64,000 bases of DNA from Hafnia alvei (GCF_034424155.1 NZ_CP139992.1:2496012-2560011), one strand, 5' to 3'. Counted from the stretch's first letter, positions 37,764-46,783 are shown. The notes: generated by a model not told the origin, from the letters alone. Translations and numbers: made by a program.

Positions 37764-38990
37764 CTATGAGATACTCCAACCACCACCGCTATGCTTGCTG
37801 TGATACATCGCGGCATCTGCCTTTTCTAATAATTCAACCGGTGTGCTCTGTGCATGTGAAAGCGTGAAGCCAATACTCAGTGAAATAAACACCGGCTCAC
37901 CGTTGGGTAAATATATTGTTTCCCGCATTGCTTTGACAATTTTATCAATGACTTGCATAACATCGTCTTTATGCGCGATATGGCGCAATAAGATTGAAAA
38001 CTCATCTCCGCCCATGCGAGCAACTAAATCACTCTTGCGAATTTGCGTTCTCAGCCTCTCAGCAATAGTTGTCAATACATGGTCGCCAGCTGCGTGTCCC
38101 CACGTATCGTTCACCGCTTTAAAACCATCCCCATCGAGGAACATCACGCATATTTGTTCCTGCGCCGTATTCATACTTTCCAGCATGCTCATAAAATTTG
38201 AACGGTTAGGTAGTGAGGTTAGCGGATCGTGTAATGCTTTATATGAAAGCTGATCGTTTTCATTCACTAAATCGGCCTGTTGCAGTTCCATTTCGCGCAG
38301 CAGACTGTTGAAGCCTCGGCTTAGCTCATTAATCTCAGCGATTTGTGACGGTCTCACACGCAAAGTAAATGCTCTATTTTCTCGGGCCGAACGGGCAACA
38401 TGGGCGATGTTTTGTAACTCGTCAACAATTCCGGTGTGCATCCGGCGTACCAACCCAAATGATAGCAACGCGGTAAGCACCAAGCAGCTTAGTAGTCCGA
38501 GCATTAAGTTTCCTAGAAACTTAACCATCGTCGCGCCACCTGCGGTCAACGTTACATACCCTACCACTTCGTTTTCACTCATTATGGGCTGCACAACCAT
38601 TTTTGGCAGTAGCCATTTGCGAATAGGGTCATCGATGGTCATATGCAAACGGGTCGGTGAAGTCCAACTGGCCAATAGATCTTTCTTTTGATCATAGATG
38701 CGAGCTTCGTAAATCTGTTCTTTTCGCGCAATCAGCGTGAGGGCTTCCTGAGCCGCGGGTTTATCACCAAATACCACTGCCGCTGCGCTGGTGTAGCTTA
38801 TCGTTGACGCAACCAACTGCAAATTGTGCTCCGCATAGGTTTTCAGCGTAAACACGGATAATACAGACAACGGTATACCCGCCATAAGCAGCGTAATCGC
38901 AATGATCATCAAATGAATACGCTGAAACATACTGCGCAACGTTGGCCGCGCTTTTGGCATATTGGCGTTTGAGGCAAAAATATGATTCAT
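37764..38990 (-). CDS. yfiN: YfiN (DgcN) diguanylate cyclase
   Basis: A 408-residue inner-membrane c-di-GMP synthase. A first membrane helix (about 28-50), a periplasmic CHASE8-type sensor (about 50-160) and a second helix (160-185) are followed by a HAMP-like linker (to 240) and a GGDEF domain. The A-site GGDEF is intact. An RxxD inhibitory site (RKSD) lies exactly five residues before it, so product inhibition is expected. YfiR holds it off in the periplasm. The start ATG directly follows the yfiR stop TAG. Output would be biofilm promotion and motility reduction. Confidence 0.94.
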   Translation of the reverse strand: MNHIFASNANMPKARPTLRSMFQRIHLMIIAITLLMAGIPLSVLSVFTLKTYAEHNLQLVASTISYTSAAAVVFGDKPAAQEALTLIARKEQIYEARIYDQKKDLLASWTSPTRLHMTIDDPIRKWLLPKMVVQPIMSENEVVGYVTLTAGGATMVKFLGNLMLGLLSCLVLTALLSFGLVRRMHTGIVDELQNIAHVARSARENRAFTLRVRPSQIAEINELSRGFNSLLREMELQQADLVNENDQLSYKALHDPLTSLPNRSNFMSMLESMNTAQEQICVMFLDGDGFKAVNDTWGHAAGDHVLTTIAERLRTQIRKSDLVARMGGDEFSILLRHIAHKDDVMQVIDKIVKAMRETIYLPNGEPVFISLSIGFTLSHAQSTPVELLEKADAAMYHSKHSGGGWSIS

Positions 38991-39584
38991 CTAATTACCC
39001 TTTTTCTTCGCCAAAAGCAGCACGTTAGGATTCACCTGAACATTGCTGCGCGCCAAAATATCTAAGTTCAGATCAAATGCGATCCCTGAATTATCAATGC
39101 GTAAACAAAATGCGCTGCCCTTAATACACTCTGGGTTATCTTCTGCAATGGTTAAAATACTTTTTCCCTGCATATTTTGTATGAGTAATTCTTGATCGCT
39201 CGGCTTTATATTCCCGAAGTAAACCACGTCGCATTGTTCAAGCAATTTCGTTGGCGAAAAATCAACGATTTGCGTAGAGACATGACGACTAGGTAACACG
39301 ATATTCTCCTCGACTAATAAACGTGCATAGCGTGCTGGAGGAACAATACAAAGCTTAATAGGATCAGGAGAATTGGCCCAACGGGTATAGCGGATCATCC
39401 CAATAACAACTTTTGCAACTTCTTGTTCTTTAACAGCAATTAACTGTGGAGAGTCTACAGGCGTTTCGGCTGCAAAAACAGGAAAGCACTGTGCTGATAG
39501 AGCGAAAATTAAGGCTACAGCGGCTGTGCTCTGTATCCCTCTTAAATATCGGCGAAATTTCGTACGGACAGAGGGGGGCATCAT
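38991..39584 (-). CDS. yfiR: YfiR, periplasmic repressor of YfiN
   Basis: A 197-residue periplasmic protein with a signal peptide (about 1-39, ending VFA). Family motifs are IGMIRYTRWA, LCIVPPARYA, QCDVVYFGNI and CIKGSAFCLRI, with conserved Cys residues for disulfides. It represses YfiN and is released under redox or envelope stress. Its own ribosome site is poor (CTTCTTTTTTC). Its ATG overlaps the stop of a short upstream ORF with a strong site, so coupled translation is likely. Confidence 0.92.
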   Translation of the reverse strand: MMPPSVRTKFRRYLRGIQSTAAVALIFALSAQCFPVFAAETPVDSPQLIAVKEQEVAKVVIGMIRYTRWANSPDPIKLCIVPPARYARLLVEENIVLPSRHVSTQIVDFSPTKLLEQCDVVYFGNIKPSDQELLIQNMQGKSILTIAEDNPECIKGSAFCLRIDNSGIAFDLNLDILARSNVQVNPNVLLLAKKKGN

Positions 39585-39634
39585 GAAAAAAGAAGCCTAA
39601 CGGCAACGGCCTCAGTTTTAATTAGGTTACACAT
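39581..39634 (-). CDS. possible yfiR leader peptide
   Basis: A 17-codon ORF (MCNLIKTEAVAVRLLFS) with a strong GGAGGAA ribosome site. Its TGA overlaps the yfiR start as ATGA. This is the classic geometry for translational coupling, and yfiR itself lacks a good ribosome site. No homologue is known to me. Confidence 0.5.
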   Translation of the reverse strand: MCNLIKTEAVAVRLLFS

Positions 39635-40002
39635 TATTATTCCTCCGTTAACATCCGCCAGCATAATGAAAACATTAAGTACAAAAAAAGTATACACGTA
39701 AACTATAGGATTTTTCTCGCATCCGGAATTTTCGCACAACAAAGGCGCTATTTTTATTAGATGCGTTTAAAACCTCAATAAGATTGTTCCTTTTATTGTG
39801 CAGTCCGTGAACATATCCATACTTAGTGAACCAAAGTGTGAGCTATAACTCATCAATATATCGGTTAGAAACGTTTTTTCTTTAACCGAGAATTGTTCAC
39901 TTATTTTTCAATAAACTAGGCGTATTTTGTTATTAACATAAAGGAAAGAGATACCCTTGGCATCATTATTATTAGCAGTATGCCTATGCCAACTTAATGA
40001 AC
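39635..40002. other. yfiRNB upstream region
   Basis: 368 bases of AT-rich sequence without a supported gene. It should contain the yfiRNB promoter. No operator was recognised. Confidence 0.5.
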
Positions 40003-40048
40003 GCAAAAAAAGCACCTTACTCAGTTGGGAGTCCAACTTTTGAGGTGC
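40003..40048 (-). terminator. terminator of AraC-family gene
   Basis: GCACCT (40012-40017) pairs with AGGTGC (40043-40048), with an inner GTTGG/CCAAC helix, and the minus strand continues TTTTTTT. Confidence 0.85.
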
Positions 40049-40069
40049 CGTTCATAATGGTGACTCTCG

Positions 40070-40441
40070 CTAATCTCTTTTGTTCATTTCCATTACCTCA
40101 TCGAGGTTAGGATATTGTCTTTTATCGCGAAACTTGGCGGGAGATGTTTCGAAATGAGCCCTAAACACACGGCTAAATGTCTGCTGAGAGCTAAAGCCAT
40201 ACTTAAGCGCGATATCAATAATTGGCAGTTCACTGGCGCACAATAACGTTGCGGCTTCGTGTAAACGACGTTTCCGGACATATTCAGCAATAGAGAGTCC
40301 TTTTTTCTGCTTGAACTCGCGCTGTAGATACCACTTTGAATAGCCGCTTTTTGCTGCGATAGCATCAACTTTAATGGCCTCACTCAGCTGAAGCTGTCCT
40401 TCTATCCACTGAATCAGCTCGCTGACAATCACCTCTGACAT
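40070..40441 (-). CDS. MarA/SoxS/RamA-type AraC regulator
   Basis: A 123-residue protein made only of the AraC DNA-binding domain, like MarA, SoxS and RamA. The first helix-turn-helix is AIAAKSGYSKWYLQREFK (near 29-46), the second IIDIALKYGFSSQQTFSRVF (near 74-93). Such short regulators activate the mar/sox/rob regulon (efflux, porin and redox genes) and are controlled by amount rather than by ligand. It is not clearly the orthologue of any one of them. The preceding gene on the strand, 30 bases upstream, is of unknown function and probably co-transcribed. Confidence 0.88.
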   Translation of the reverse strand: MSEVIVSELIQWIEGQLQLSEAIKVDAIAAKSGYSKWYLQREFKQKKGLSIAEYVRKRRLHEAATLLCASELPIIDIALKYGFSSQQTFSRVFRAHFETSPAKFRDKRQYPNLDEVMEMNKRD

Positions 40442-40471
40442 TTATAACCTCTATCTGTAAGTGCTCAGCTT

Positions 40472-40888
40472 CTAGCTGATACTCATAATTTCTTTAGCAA
40501 GCAGAGTTGCCTGTTCAGTTGTTGACTCTATGACCGGTACGCCATACATCCGCTCTAATCCCTGCCTAAGATTATCTGCGCATCCTTTGTTTGATGAACA
40601 GAGTATAATAGCTTTGCAGCATGCCGAAAAATCGTCTCGATGTTTTCTCAGCCATTTGGCAATAACCGTTCTCGCTTCTCGCGCCTCTTCATTTTCCACC
40701 GGTTTTGTTTCTCTATTTTCTGGTGGGAAATGCAGCTCAGGATAAATCAGTATAAACGCACAGTTTTTCGCCAATAACTGCTCGGTTTGTTGCACCCAAT
40801 CTATTCCGGAAAAACGCATAAATTCAGCGCTAACGTGAATCAGTGGCATCGCTTTTAGATCATATAATTGGTCATTTATCATACTCAT
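40472..40888 (-). CDS. hypothetical protein, partner of the AraC regulator
   Basis: A 138-residue soluble protein (LYDLKAMPLIHVSAEFMRFSG; NCAFILIYPELHFPPENRE; CCKAIILCSSNKGCADNLRQGL; YGVPVIESTTEQATLLAKEIM). Alternating beta strands and helices suggest a Rossmann-like or STAS-like alpha/beta fold, but I do not recognise a family. Four cysteines occur in the second half. It lies 30 bases upstream of the MarA-like regulator in one likely operon, so a role in sensing or modulating that regulator is possible but unproven. Confidence 0.75.
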   Translation of the reverse strand: MSMINDQLYDLKAMPLIHVSAEFMRFSGIDWVQQTEQLLAKNCAFILIYPELHFPPENRETKPVENEEAREARTVIAKWLRKHRDDFSACCKAIILCSSNKGCADNLRQGLERMYGVPVIESTTEQATLLAKEIMSIS

Positions 40889-41151
40889 GTCTTTTTCCTT
40901 AATGTCAAAATTTCAGGGTAGACATGTTCACATTGCGTTCAGATTTATTCTTTTTATACGAATTCAATTTCTGATGAGGCGTATTGTAATTGCCTGTATT
41001 TTTCATCTGGTGCATTTCGTGCTGAGTGGCGCGTATTTTTCCCCTGCAGAGCACGAACTTACTCTAAAAAATAAGCAACCTATGGAACAAAACACCAAGA
41101 GCTAAAAAGGCAGATATGGTATGCTACACGCTACTATAAAAGGTGGTATGT

Positions 41152-41331
41152 ATGGCCTTAATGACTAAGGTTCTCGATATATTTAAAAGTAAACAGGCGT
41201 TTGTTATTTGTCAGGAATGCAATCACAAAGGCCGCTTTGATGAGTTCAAGATTGAAGACAGCATAATGATGCACTGTCCGCATTGTCATTATAGTTTCAA
41301 TCGTAAACGACACAAGATTTCGTCTATTTGA
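41152..41331 (+). CDS. small zinc-ribbon protein
   Basis: A 59-residue protein with two Cys pairs, CQECNHKG and CPHCHYSF, spaced to hold one zinc ion. ATG 41152 has AAAGGTGG upstream. The basic C-terminus (NRKRHKI) could contact nucleic acid. It has the same layout as the protein at 57459. Function is unknown. Confidence 0.7.
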   Translation: MALMTKVLDIFKSKQAFVICQECNHKGRFDEFKIEDSIMMHCPHCHYSFNRKRHKISSI

Positions 41332-41511
41332 TGATCGTTTGATCCCAAAAATACCTGAGTTTTCCTATCTCGCCGCCTAACGATGAATAACGTTTTTGCT
41401 GGAAAAATAGCAATAACATTCTGCGAAAAATGGTGATTGTTGAAGATAGGTTGAACTTGTCTTGCTAAGATATGTAAGGTGCATTTCAACAATATCGTAG
41501 CAGGGAAATTT

Positions 41512-41652
41512 ATGCGATTTTTGATCAATACAATGACAGGGCTCGTCGTCATTTTACTTGCTGTATGGACCGCATTCATATTCGACTTCAATGAAGTAAA
41601 TAGACTCCCCGCCTTTTTATTTCATCATATTGAATCCTTTTTCAGCCGCTGA
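41512..41652 (+). CDS. single-span membrane peptide
   Basis: A 46-codon ORF with CAGGGA upstream of ATG 41512. One hydrophobic helix (residues about 8-25, MTGLVVILLAVWTAFIF) is followed by a short aromatic tail. The frame is preceded by a plausible promoter region and followed 70 bases later by the SMR transporter gene. It is too short for routine annotation and its function is unknown. Confidence 0.5.
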   Translation: MRFLINTMTGLVVILLAVWTAFIFDFNEVNRLPAFLFHHIESFFSR

Positions 41653-41722
41653 TCCTTATCGTATAATGGAGGCAACAGGCAGTAGCCATGCGCTTAGCCC
41701 CTTTAATTTGTAAGGATTTATA

Positions 41723-42067
41723 ATGTCTCCCGCGTTGATCACCTATGGTGCGTTAGCTTTCGCTATTATTTGCGAAGTCATAGCAACATCTATTCTTCCG
41801 CACACTAAAGAATTTACCCGTCCCGCACTCACGATTGTCATGGCCCTTCTGTATGCCGTTGCGTTTTATATGCTATCAATTGCAACACGAACCATGCCCG
41901 TTGGAATTGCTTATGCAATATGGAGCTGTTTGGGCATCGTACTCATTTCGGGCGTTAATTATGTCTTGTTTAAACAAACCCTCGATGTTCCTGCGATGAT
42001 TGGGCTAGGGTTTATTATTTCCGGTGTGCTTATCATTAATATATTTTCTCATTCTGTATCACACTAA
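41723..42067 (+). CDS. EmrE-like small multidrug resistance transporter
   Basis: A 114-residue, four-helix SMR protein. The essential membrane-embedded acidic residue is in FAIICEVIATSIL near residue 18. The EmrE-type motif GIAYAIWSCLGIVLIS is near 72, followed by GLGFIISGVLIINI. It works as an antiparallel dimer that exchanges protons for quaternary ammonium compounds and dyes. The GIAYAIW motif points to the EmrE branch rather than the guanidinium exporter Gdx/SugE. Confidence 0.9.
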   Translation: MSPALITYGALAFAIICEVIATSILPHTKEFTRPALTIVMALLYAVAFYMLSIATRTMPVGIAYAIWSCLGIVLISGVNYVLFKQTLDVPAMIGLGFIISGVLIINIFSHSVSH

Positions 42068-42354
42068 TATTTCTTTTTACAACCAGCTGATAGATTTGTT
42101 TACAACTGGTTGTAAATAGCATGTTCTTTTAATTACAATAGCCACTATTTAAAGGTATACCCTTACATTTTATCACAATCTTCTTCTCAATTTTCCTTTT
42201 CAGTCATTTATTCATTTTTGTTTTTATCTTAAAATTATTGAATCTACTAGGTTTTAGTTTATAGTTTTAAAATTAGGCATATATAAAAACACAGACTCAG
42301 AGTGAGTTTCTACATCATGTGCTCCACACCGAATCGAGCGTTCAGAGATACGAA

Positions 42355-43302
42355 ATGAATAATATCAATGAAAAACAAATCCTCAGGCGAGTGCGCAGCA
42401 TAGATTTAAATTTACTCACTGTTTTTGAAGCTATTTTTAGCTGCAAGAGCGTGAGCCTGGCAGCTAAGACCTTGAATATATCGCCTTCTGCAGTCAGTCA
42501 ATCATTACAAAAAATACGTTATCACTATGAAGATATACTCTTCATTCGACAGGGGAACGTTTTGCAACCGACCCTTGTGTGTTTGAAAATCCATGAGCAA
42601 TTAGCTGAGATCATGCGTTTAGTTGATTTCTCTCTGAATAGTCGAGTTGATCCACTCAAAAAGAAAAAGTTTATTATTTATGCGTCGCAATTTATGGCGA
42701 CGTTCTACCTGCCAAAACTGATTAACCTGCTACAGCATCAATCCCCTAATGTTGAGATCGTGCATCATACGTTGACGGAGAGCACCAACGTTGACGAACT
42801 ACTGATTAATCGCCAAGCCGATCTTATTTTTGACCTTCACCCTACCGCCAGCCACTCTGTGATTTCTACCGAGTTTTCTCGCGAAACACTCACGTTAGTA
42901 TGCAGCACGGAGCACCCTCGCCTCCAAGGTAAAGTCGATATAACGCAGCTGTATACCGAGCGTTTTTGTGGCTTAAACTCGGCGATTCCTTACATTATGC
43001 GGCGCCAAGTTGAGCTTTCGAGACTGTTTAAAGAGCGGAATTTTATCTTCTCCAGTGATTCCGTTATGGCTATTTTAAGTATTATCAAAAATACAGAGTC
43101 CATTGGCCTTGTGCCTACCTCTTTGTTAACAGAAGACCACCATCTTCATATCCGTCAGATCGATATCGATATTCAGATCGAACCGGTCATGTTTTACGTT
43201 CTGTACAACAAGCATGTTGCTGATTCACCGGGTTTCTCTCAGCTCTTGGCTATCATTATGCAGCTCCGGCAAGGCGTGACCACTGTACCTAACGGTGCCT
43301 AG
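42355..43302 (+). CDS. LysR-type regulator (YbeF/LeuO-like)
   Basis: A 315-residue LysR regulator. The N-terminal winged helix is VRSIDLNLLTVFEAIFSCKS (split: IDLNLLTVFEAI) with ARKTLNIS-like KTLNISPSAVSQSLQKIR near residue 45. It resembles E. coli YbeF and LeuO in the IDLNLLTVFEA start. The effector domain is typical (about 95-305). I chose ATG 42355; the frame is open to GTG 42319. The 286 bases upstream are very AT-rich and hold no gene. The target is unknown; the neighbours are an SMR pump (upstream) and a chemoreceptor (convergent). Confidence 0.87.
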   Translation: MNNINEKQILRRVRSIDLNLLTVFEAIFSCKSVSLAAKTLNISPSAVSQSLQKIRYHYEDILFIRQGNVLQPTLVCLKIHEQLAEIMRLVDFSLNSRVDPLKKKKFIIYASQFMATFYLPKLINLLQHQSPNVEIVHHTLTESTNVDELLINRQADLIFDLHPTASHSVISTEFSRETLTLVCSTEHPRLQGKVDITQLYTERFCGLNSAIPYIMRRQVELSRLFKERNFIFSSDSVMAILSIIKNTESIGLVPTSLLTEDHHLHIRQIDIDIQIEPVMFYVLYNKHVADSPGFSQLLAIIMQLRQGVTTVPNGA

Positions 43303-43317
43303 GAAAGCCTCCGAGTG

Positions 43318-44817
43318 TTACGCCAAACGAAATACCGAGATCGCCCGCTTGAGTGCGTCGGCCTGATGTCCCTGTTGTTGAGCTACCCTCACCGTCTCAG
43401 CCACATGACTTATATTTTCCTGCACGCTGCTATCAATTTTAGCAATACTGTCATGCATTTGTGCGATGCTGACCCGTTGTTGAACGCTCATTTCCGATAG
43501 TTCATCGACCAGCTGTGACAATTGCGTAATCGAACTCATGACCTCCTGCATCGTTACCCCAGCGGCGCTCACCTGCCGCGATCCCGTTTGAGTACAGCTC
43601 ACGGATACCGCGATTAATTGGCGTATTTCTTTAGCCGCATTTTCACAGCGCTGGGCCAGCATTCTAACCTCGGTCGCTACCACCGAAAATCCTTTACCAT
43701 GCACACCAGCACGTGCGGCCTCCACGGAGGCATTCAGTGAAAGAATGTTAGTTTGGAAAGCAATACCATCAATAATTTCTAGAATATTACTGATGCGGAC
43801 AGATTCCTCCCTAATCTGCGCCATCGTCTGGATTGTGGCAGAAATATTTTCGTCGCCGCGGGCCGCAACATTCGAAGCTTGTAGCGAGAGTTCTTGGGCC
43901 AGCAACGCTTTTTCACTGGTATATGTAGAGACAGAGGTCAGCTGCGCCATCGCACTCGCGACTACCGCAAGCGCGGATGCTTGCTCATCTGTCCGCTGCG
44001 ATAATGCAGAATTCTGCCGCAGAATACTTTCTGCATCACCTTGCACCATCGCGATCCCGTGGCTTACCTGACCAAGCGTATTGCGCATCGTTTTCAACGT
44101 GGCGCTAAAAGTGCGAGCGAAAGCCGAATGGCTTGGGCGCTGCTCACGATCCAACGTCAGACAGCCTGCTTCTCGATTAATATGCGATGCCAACTGCGCA
44201 ACTTCACTTGCCGAGCGGGCATCCCGCGCCATATGCACCGCCATGTAAATCAATATAGCCGTTTGCGCCACCACAAATACCGCGTGGAAAACAACCATAT
44301 GAAACCCAGGATGCATGAAGCAGACGATCCCATAAAGATCGTTTTCCTGTAAATAATTAAACAACAGATGATGAACAGCGGCAGTGATCGCCCCCATGAG
44401 CAAAGGCCGATAATCTCGGTAGGCTAATAACGCTGAAAGTAGAACAAAAACAGAGAAATGAAATTCAGTCTCACCCTCACCTAATTGGATCAATAAAGCA
44501 GCAAAGCCTAATAGCGTAAAAGCATAAAATAATCGGGTAATTAATTTCCCTGGAAACAGCATCTTTATCAGCGAAGAACTGAGTGCCAATATTGCCCCCG
44601 CAATTAACGCAGTAGATGTATGCTCGTAATACCAACCCACGCTAACCGCAATAGCAAATAATACCCAGACTAATAGCAACATCAGCCAATCAGCACGCCG
44701 GTAGATCTGTTCGAGTGAAACCGTCTCTGACGATTCACCTTTACTCTGTAAGATTGTCGCTGTCACCATTTTATCATCCATACTGTCTGTTATAAGAATC
44801 GCTAACGTTTTAAGCAT
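43318..44817 (-). CDS. methyl-accepting chemotaxis protein with multi-span sensor
   Basis: A 499-residue chemoreceptor. The N-terminal part (about 40-200) holds roughly six membrane helices instead of the usual two around a periplasmic domain, so the signal may be sensed in or near the membrane. The cytoplasmic signalling tip is clear ([37 protein letters not shown], near 370-410). I see no HAMP motif between membrane and coiled coil, and no C-terminal NWETF-type pentapeptide for CheR/CheB docking. It is monocistronic and convergent with the LysR gene. Confidence 0.88.
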   Translation of the reverse strand: MLKTLAILITDSMDDKMVTATILQSKGESSETVSLEQIYRRADWLMLLLVWVLFAIAVSVGWYYEHTSTALIAGAILALSSSLIKMLFPGKLITRLFYAFTLLGFAALLIQLGEGETEFHFSVFVLLSALLAYRDYRPLLMGAITAAVHHLLFNYLQENDLYGIVCFMHPGFHMVVFHAVFVVAQTAILIYMAVHMARDARSASEVAQLASHINREAGCLTLDREQRPSHSAFARTFSATLKTMRNTLGQVSHGIAMVQGDAESILRQNSALSQRTDEQASALAVVASAMAQLTSVSTYTSEKALLAQELSLQASNVAARGDENISATIQTMAQIREESVRISNILEIIDGIAFQTNILSLNASVEAARAGVHGKGFSVVATEVRMLAQRCENAAKEIRQLIAVSVSCTQTGSRQVSAAGVTMQEVMSSITQLSQLVDELSEMSVQQRVSIAQMHDSIAKIDSSVQENISHVAETVRVAQQQGHQADALKRAISVFRLA

Positions 44818-45091
44818 TGCTATCTCATCAAGCGTAGATGTTTTATGGACAAGTTGTGGAAAATTTAATGTGTATTTAATCTGTAGAATTAACAGGTAAG
44901 AGTGATTTTTTATTGGAGAGACGAACCTTTACGCACTTCTTTTTTCTAGGCGGCATACAAAATAAATGTTCAGTTATATTTACATCAAAATCCTCTCTAA
45001 AATTTAGCGAAATCATCCATACTGACTATCACTCTCGTAAATTGCTTATTAGCGCTATGCTATTCATCACACATATAGAGGTGATAACACA

Positions 45092-45535
45092 ATGAAATTA
45101 TTTACAGCTCAACTTCAAGACGTTAAGAAAATCCTTCCGCTTTACTTAGGCTATCGTGCATTTTATCAAGTCCCTGAATCTGCTGAAAAAGCTGAGAAAT
45201 TCCTGACTGACAGGATCACCAATCATGAATCCGTCATTTATTTTGTTGAAAAAGACGGCGTCCCTGTTGGATTCACACAGCTGTATCCGCTGTTTTGCTC
45301 ATTAGAAATGAAGCGTATTTGGCTGCTTTATGACCTATTTGTTGCACCTGAAGCCAGAAAAGCTGGAGTTGCACAACAACTGATTGCTCGCGCCGATCAG
45401 TTGGCTAAAGAGACAGATTCCGCCTTCATCATGCTCAGCACGGCAACTGATAACGTTAAAGCTCAGGCCTTATATGAAAAAGAAGGTTACGTTAGAGATA
45501 CTCAGTTCTTTGTTTACAACAAAATGCTCGGTTAA
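45092..45535 (+). CDS. GNAT-family N-acetyltransferase
   Basis: A 147-residue acetyl-CoA-dependent transferase. The acetyl-CoA-binding loop is FVAPEARKAGVAQQLIARA (R/Q-x-x-G-x-A type, near residue 90), preceded by strand IWLLYDLFV and followed by LYEKEGY near 128. The substrate is unknown. ATG 45092 has GAGGTGA upstream. It is monocistronic. The downstream gene is a short lipoprotein on the same strand, 75 bases away. Confidence 0.88.
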   Translation: MKLFTAQLQDVKKILPLYLGYRAFYQVPESAEKAEKFLTDRITNHESVIYFVEKDGVPVGFTQLYPLFCSLEMKRIWLLYDLFVAPEARKAGVAQQLIARADQLAKETDSAFIMLSTATDNVKAQALYEKEGYVRDTQFFVYNKMLG

Positions 45536-45609
45536 CGGATGCTACACAAAACGCTGTCATGCACTAGACTTTCAGGATAAACAATAACTGACTAAGAATT
45601 GAGGTTCTT

Positions 45610-45777
45610 ATGCGCAAGACTTTATCTGTTTTATTTATTCTGATGCTTGCTGGGTGCTCTGGTGGATATCATCATCAGAAAGCCACTGACGATCAAAATA
45701 GCGAACAAACTTGTCAAAACCCAGACGCTAATGCGGACAGCACCTGTGGTCATTCCATTGTTCCGAGCATGTATTAG
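45610..45777 (+). CDS. 55-residue lipoprotein
   Basis: A short lipoprotein: signal peptide MRKTLSVLFILMLAGC with a lipobox at residues 13-16. The mature part of about 40 residues is hydrophilic and contains CQNPDANADSTCGH, so a disulfide is possible. GAGG lies seven bases before the ATG. A strong terminator follows. No family is recognised. Confidence 0.65.
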   Translation: MRKTLSVLFILMLAGCSGGYHHQKATDDQNSEQTCQNPDANADSTCGHSIVPSMY

Positions 45778-45803
45778 CAGCATGTTTGAATACATAAATG
45801 ATA

Positions 45804-45825
45804 AAGGCCACCGTTTGGTGGCCTT
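45804..45825. terminator. lipoprotein terminator
   Basis: AAGGCCACC-GTTT-GGTGGCCTT is a perfect nine-base stem between the convergent lipoprotein and small membrane-peptide genes. The T-run is short. Confidence 0.8.
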
Positions 45826-45841
45826 CTAACTAGAATAACGA

Positions 45842-45970
45842 TTAATCACGTGTAATTTTCTCAGCCTCTTCTTCCGTTTCAATATAACTCGACCCAAACG
45901 CAATTGTTGCAAGCAGCCCGACAATAAACCCCACTAATCTACTGCGCATTATCTCTCTGAGTAGCCTCAT
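45842..45970 (-). CDS. 42-residue membrane peptide
   Basis: A small ORF starting ATG 45970, with a second start at 45949 (MRSRLVGFIVGLLATIAFG). It has a basic N-terminus, one membrane helix and an acidic tail (ETEEEAEKITRD). Both starts have purine-rich upstream sequence (GGAG and AGAGAG). Composition is typical of enteric single-span small proteins, but no relative is known to me. Confidence 0.45.
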   Translation of the reverse strand: MRLLREIMRSRLVGFIVGLLATIAFGSSYIETEEEAEKITRD

Positions 45971-46154
45971 CGCATCTCCAGTTCAGGAACGGAGTTAGAC
46001 TATACAGAGTAATATGGGTGGAAAATGCCAATTAGCCAGCAAATTTTTTAGTTCTACTGGGAGATATATCAGCTTTCGACCATGCTAGTTTTCTGTTCAA
46101 TGGCGATCATGATAGTTTTACGCACCAAAGAGATTGTATCCCTTGCCCGCAGCT

Positions 46155-46306
46155 ACATGCCTTAACTAAAAATATCGCCATTGAGCTTGGTGCAAATGGC
46201 ATCCGCGTTAATGCAGTATCACCTGCGGTTGTGCAAACACCAATCTATGAGGGATTCATACCGAAAGACGAAGTAAACGGAGTCATGGCAGGTCGCAACG
46301 CAGGTT
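46155..46306 (+). pseudogene. short-chain dehydrogenase remnant
   Basis: The plus-strand frame reads HALTKNIAIELGANGIRVNAV then SPAVVQTPIYEGFIPKDEV before a stop at 46304. This is unmistakably the segment after the catalytic YxxxK of an SDR enzyme. The YxxxK itself, the whole N-terminal cofactor domain and the normal C-terminus are missing. About 50 codons of a former 250-codon gene remain. Confidence 0.82.
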
Positions 46307-46623
46307 AAAACATAACAGGCTGCGAACATTTTGTCTTACTACTATAACGCTGGCTTTCTTCTTTGAGGCCAGCATTCTTATTCTAACCGATATCGTGTCA
46401 CTCGCGAGCTCATAGCAAGTTACCCCCTTTACTTGTATAAATCGCTCGTTAATAGCTAGCATGATTTTAATTTTAATAAAATTAATATCAGTACAATAAT
46501 TTAAACAACTCCCAAACAAATATTAAAAACATCCTATCTGAGCAATACATTTATATGACCAGTGATATCATCAGCAGGATTTTTACAACTACTCTAATTT
46601 TTCAATATTTGTTGGGACTCACC

Positions 46624-46783
46624 ATGCTGAAAACAACGCTTCTTTCCGCTATTTTTATCTTATCAGGTTACTGCCAGCGACTGGATCAGCGCCGCCGGTG
46701 GCATTATGCAGGCAAAAGATGATCATAACCGCTCTACTATGGACTCAAGAATTAAAGCGGCGAATAAAGCAGCAGGATACTAG
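46624..46783 (+). pseudogene. frameshifted small secreted protein
   Basis: ATG 46624 starts a signal-peptide-like MLKTTLLSAIFILS. Continuing in another frame from about 46665 gives TASDWISAAGGIMQAKDDHN and RIKAANKAAGY before TAG 46783. Read as one gene it needs a one-base shift near 46665-46670. Either a small periplasmic protein gene is broken here, or the sequence has a single-base error. Confidence 0.5.

Noticed and set aside
46283..46519. 78-codon minus-strand ORF over the SDR remnant
   Set aside because: Opposite strand to recognisable dehydrogenase sequence, no ribosome site, cysteine-rich composition typical of a non-coding frame.
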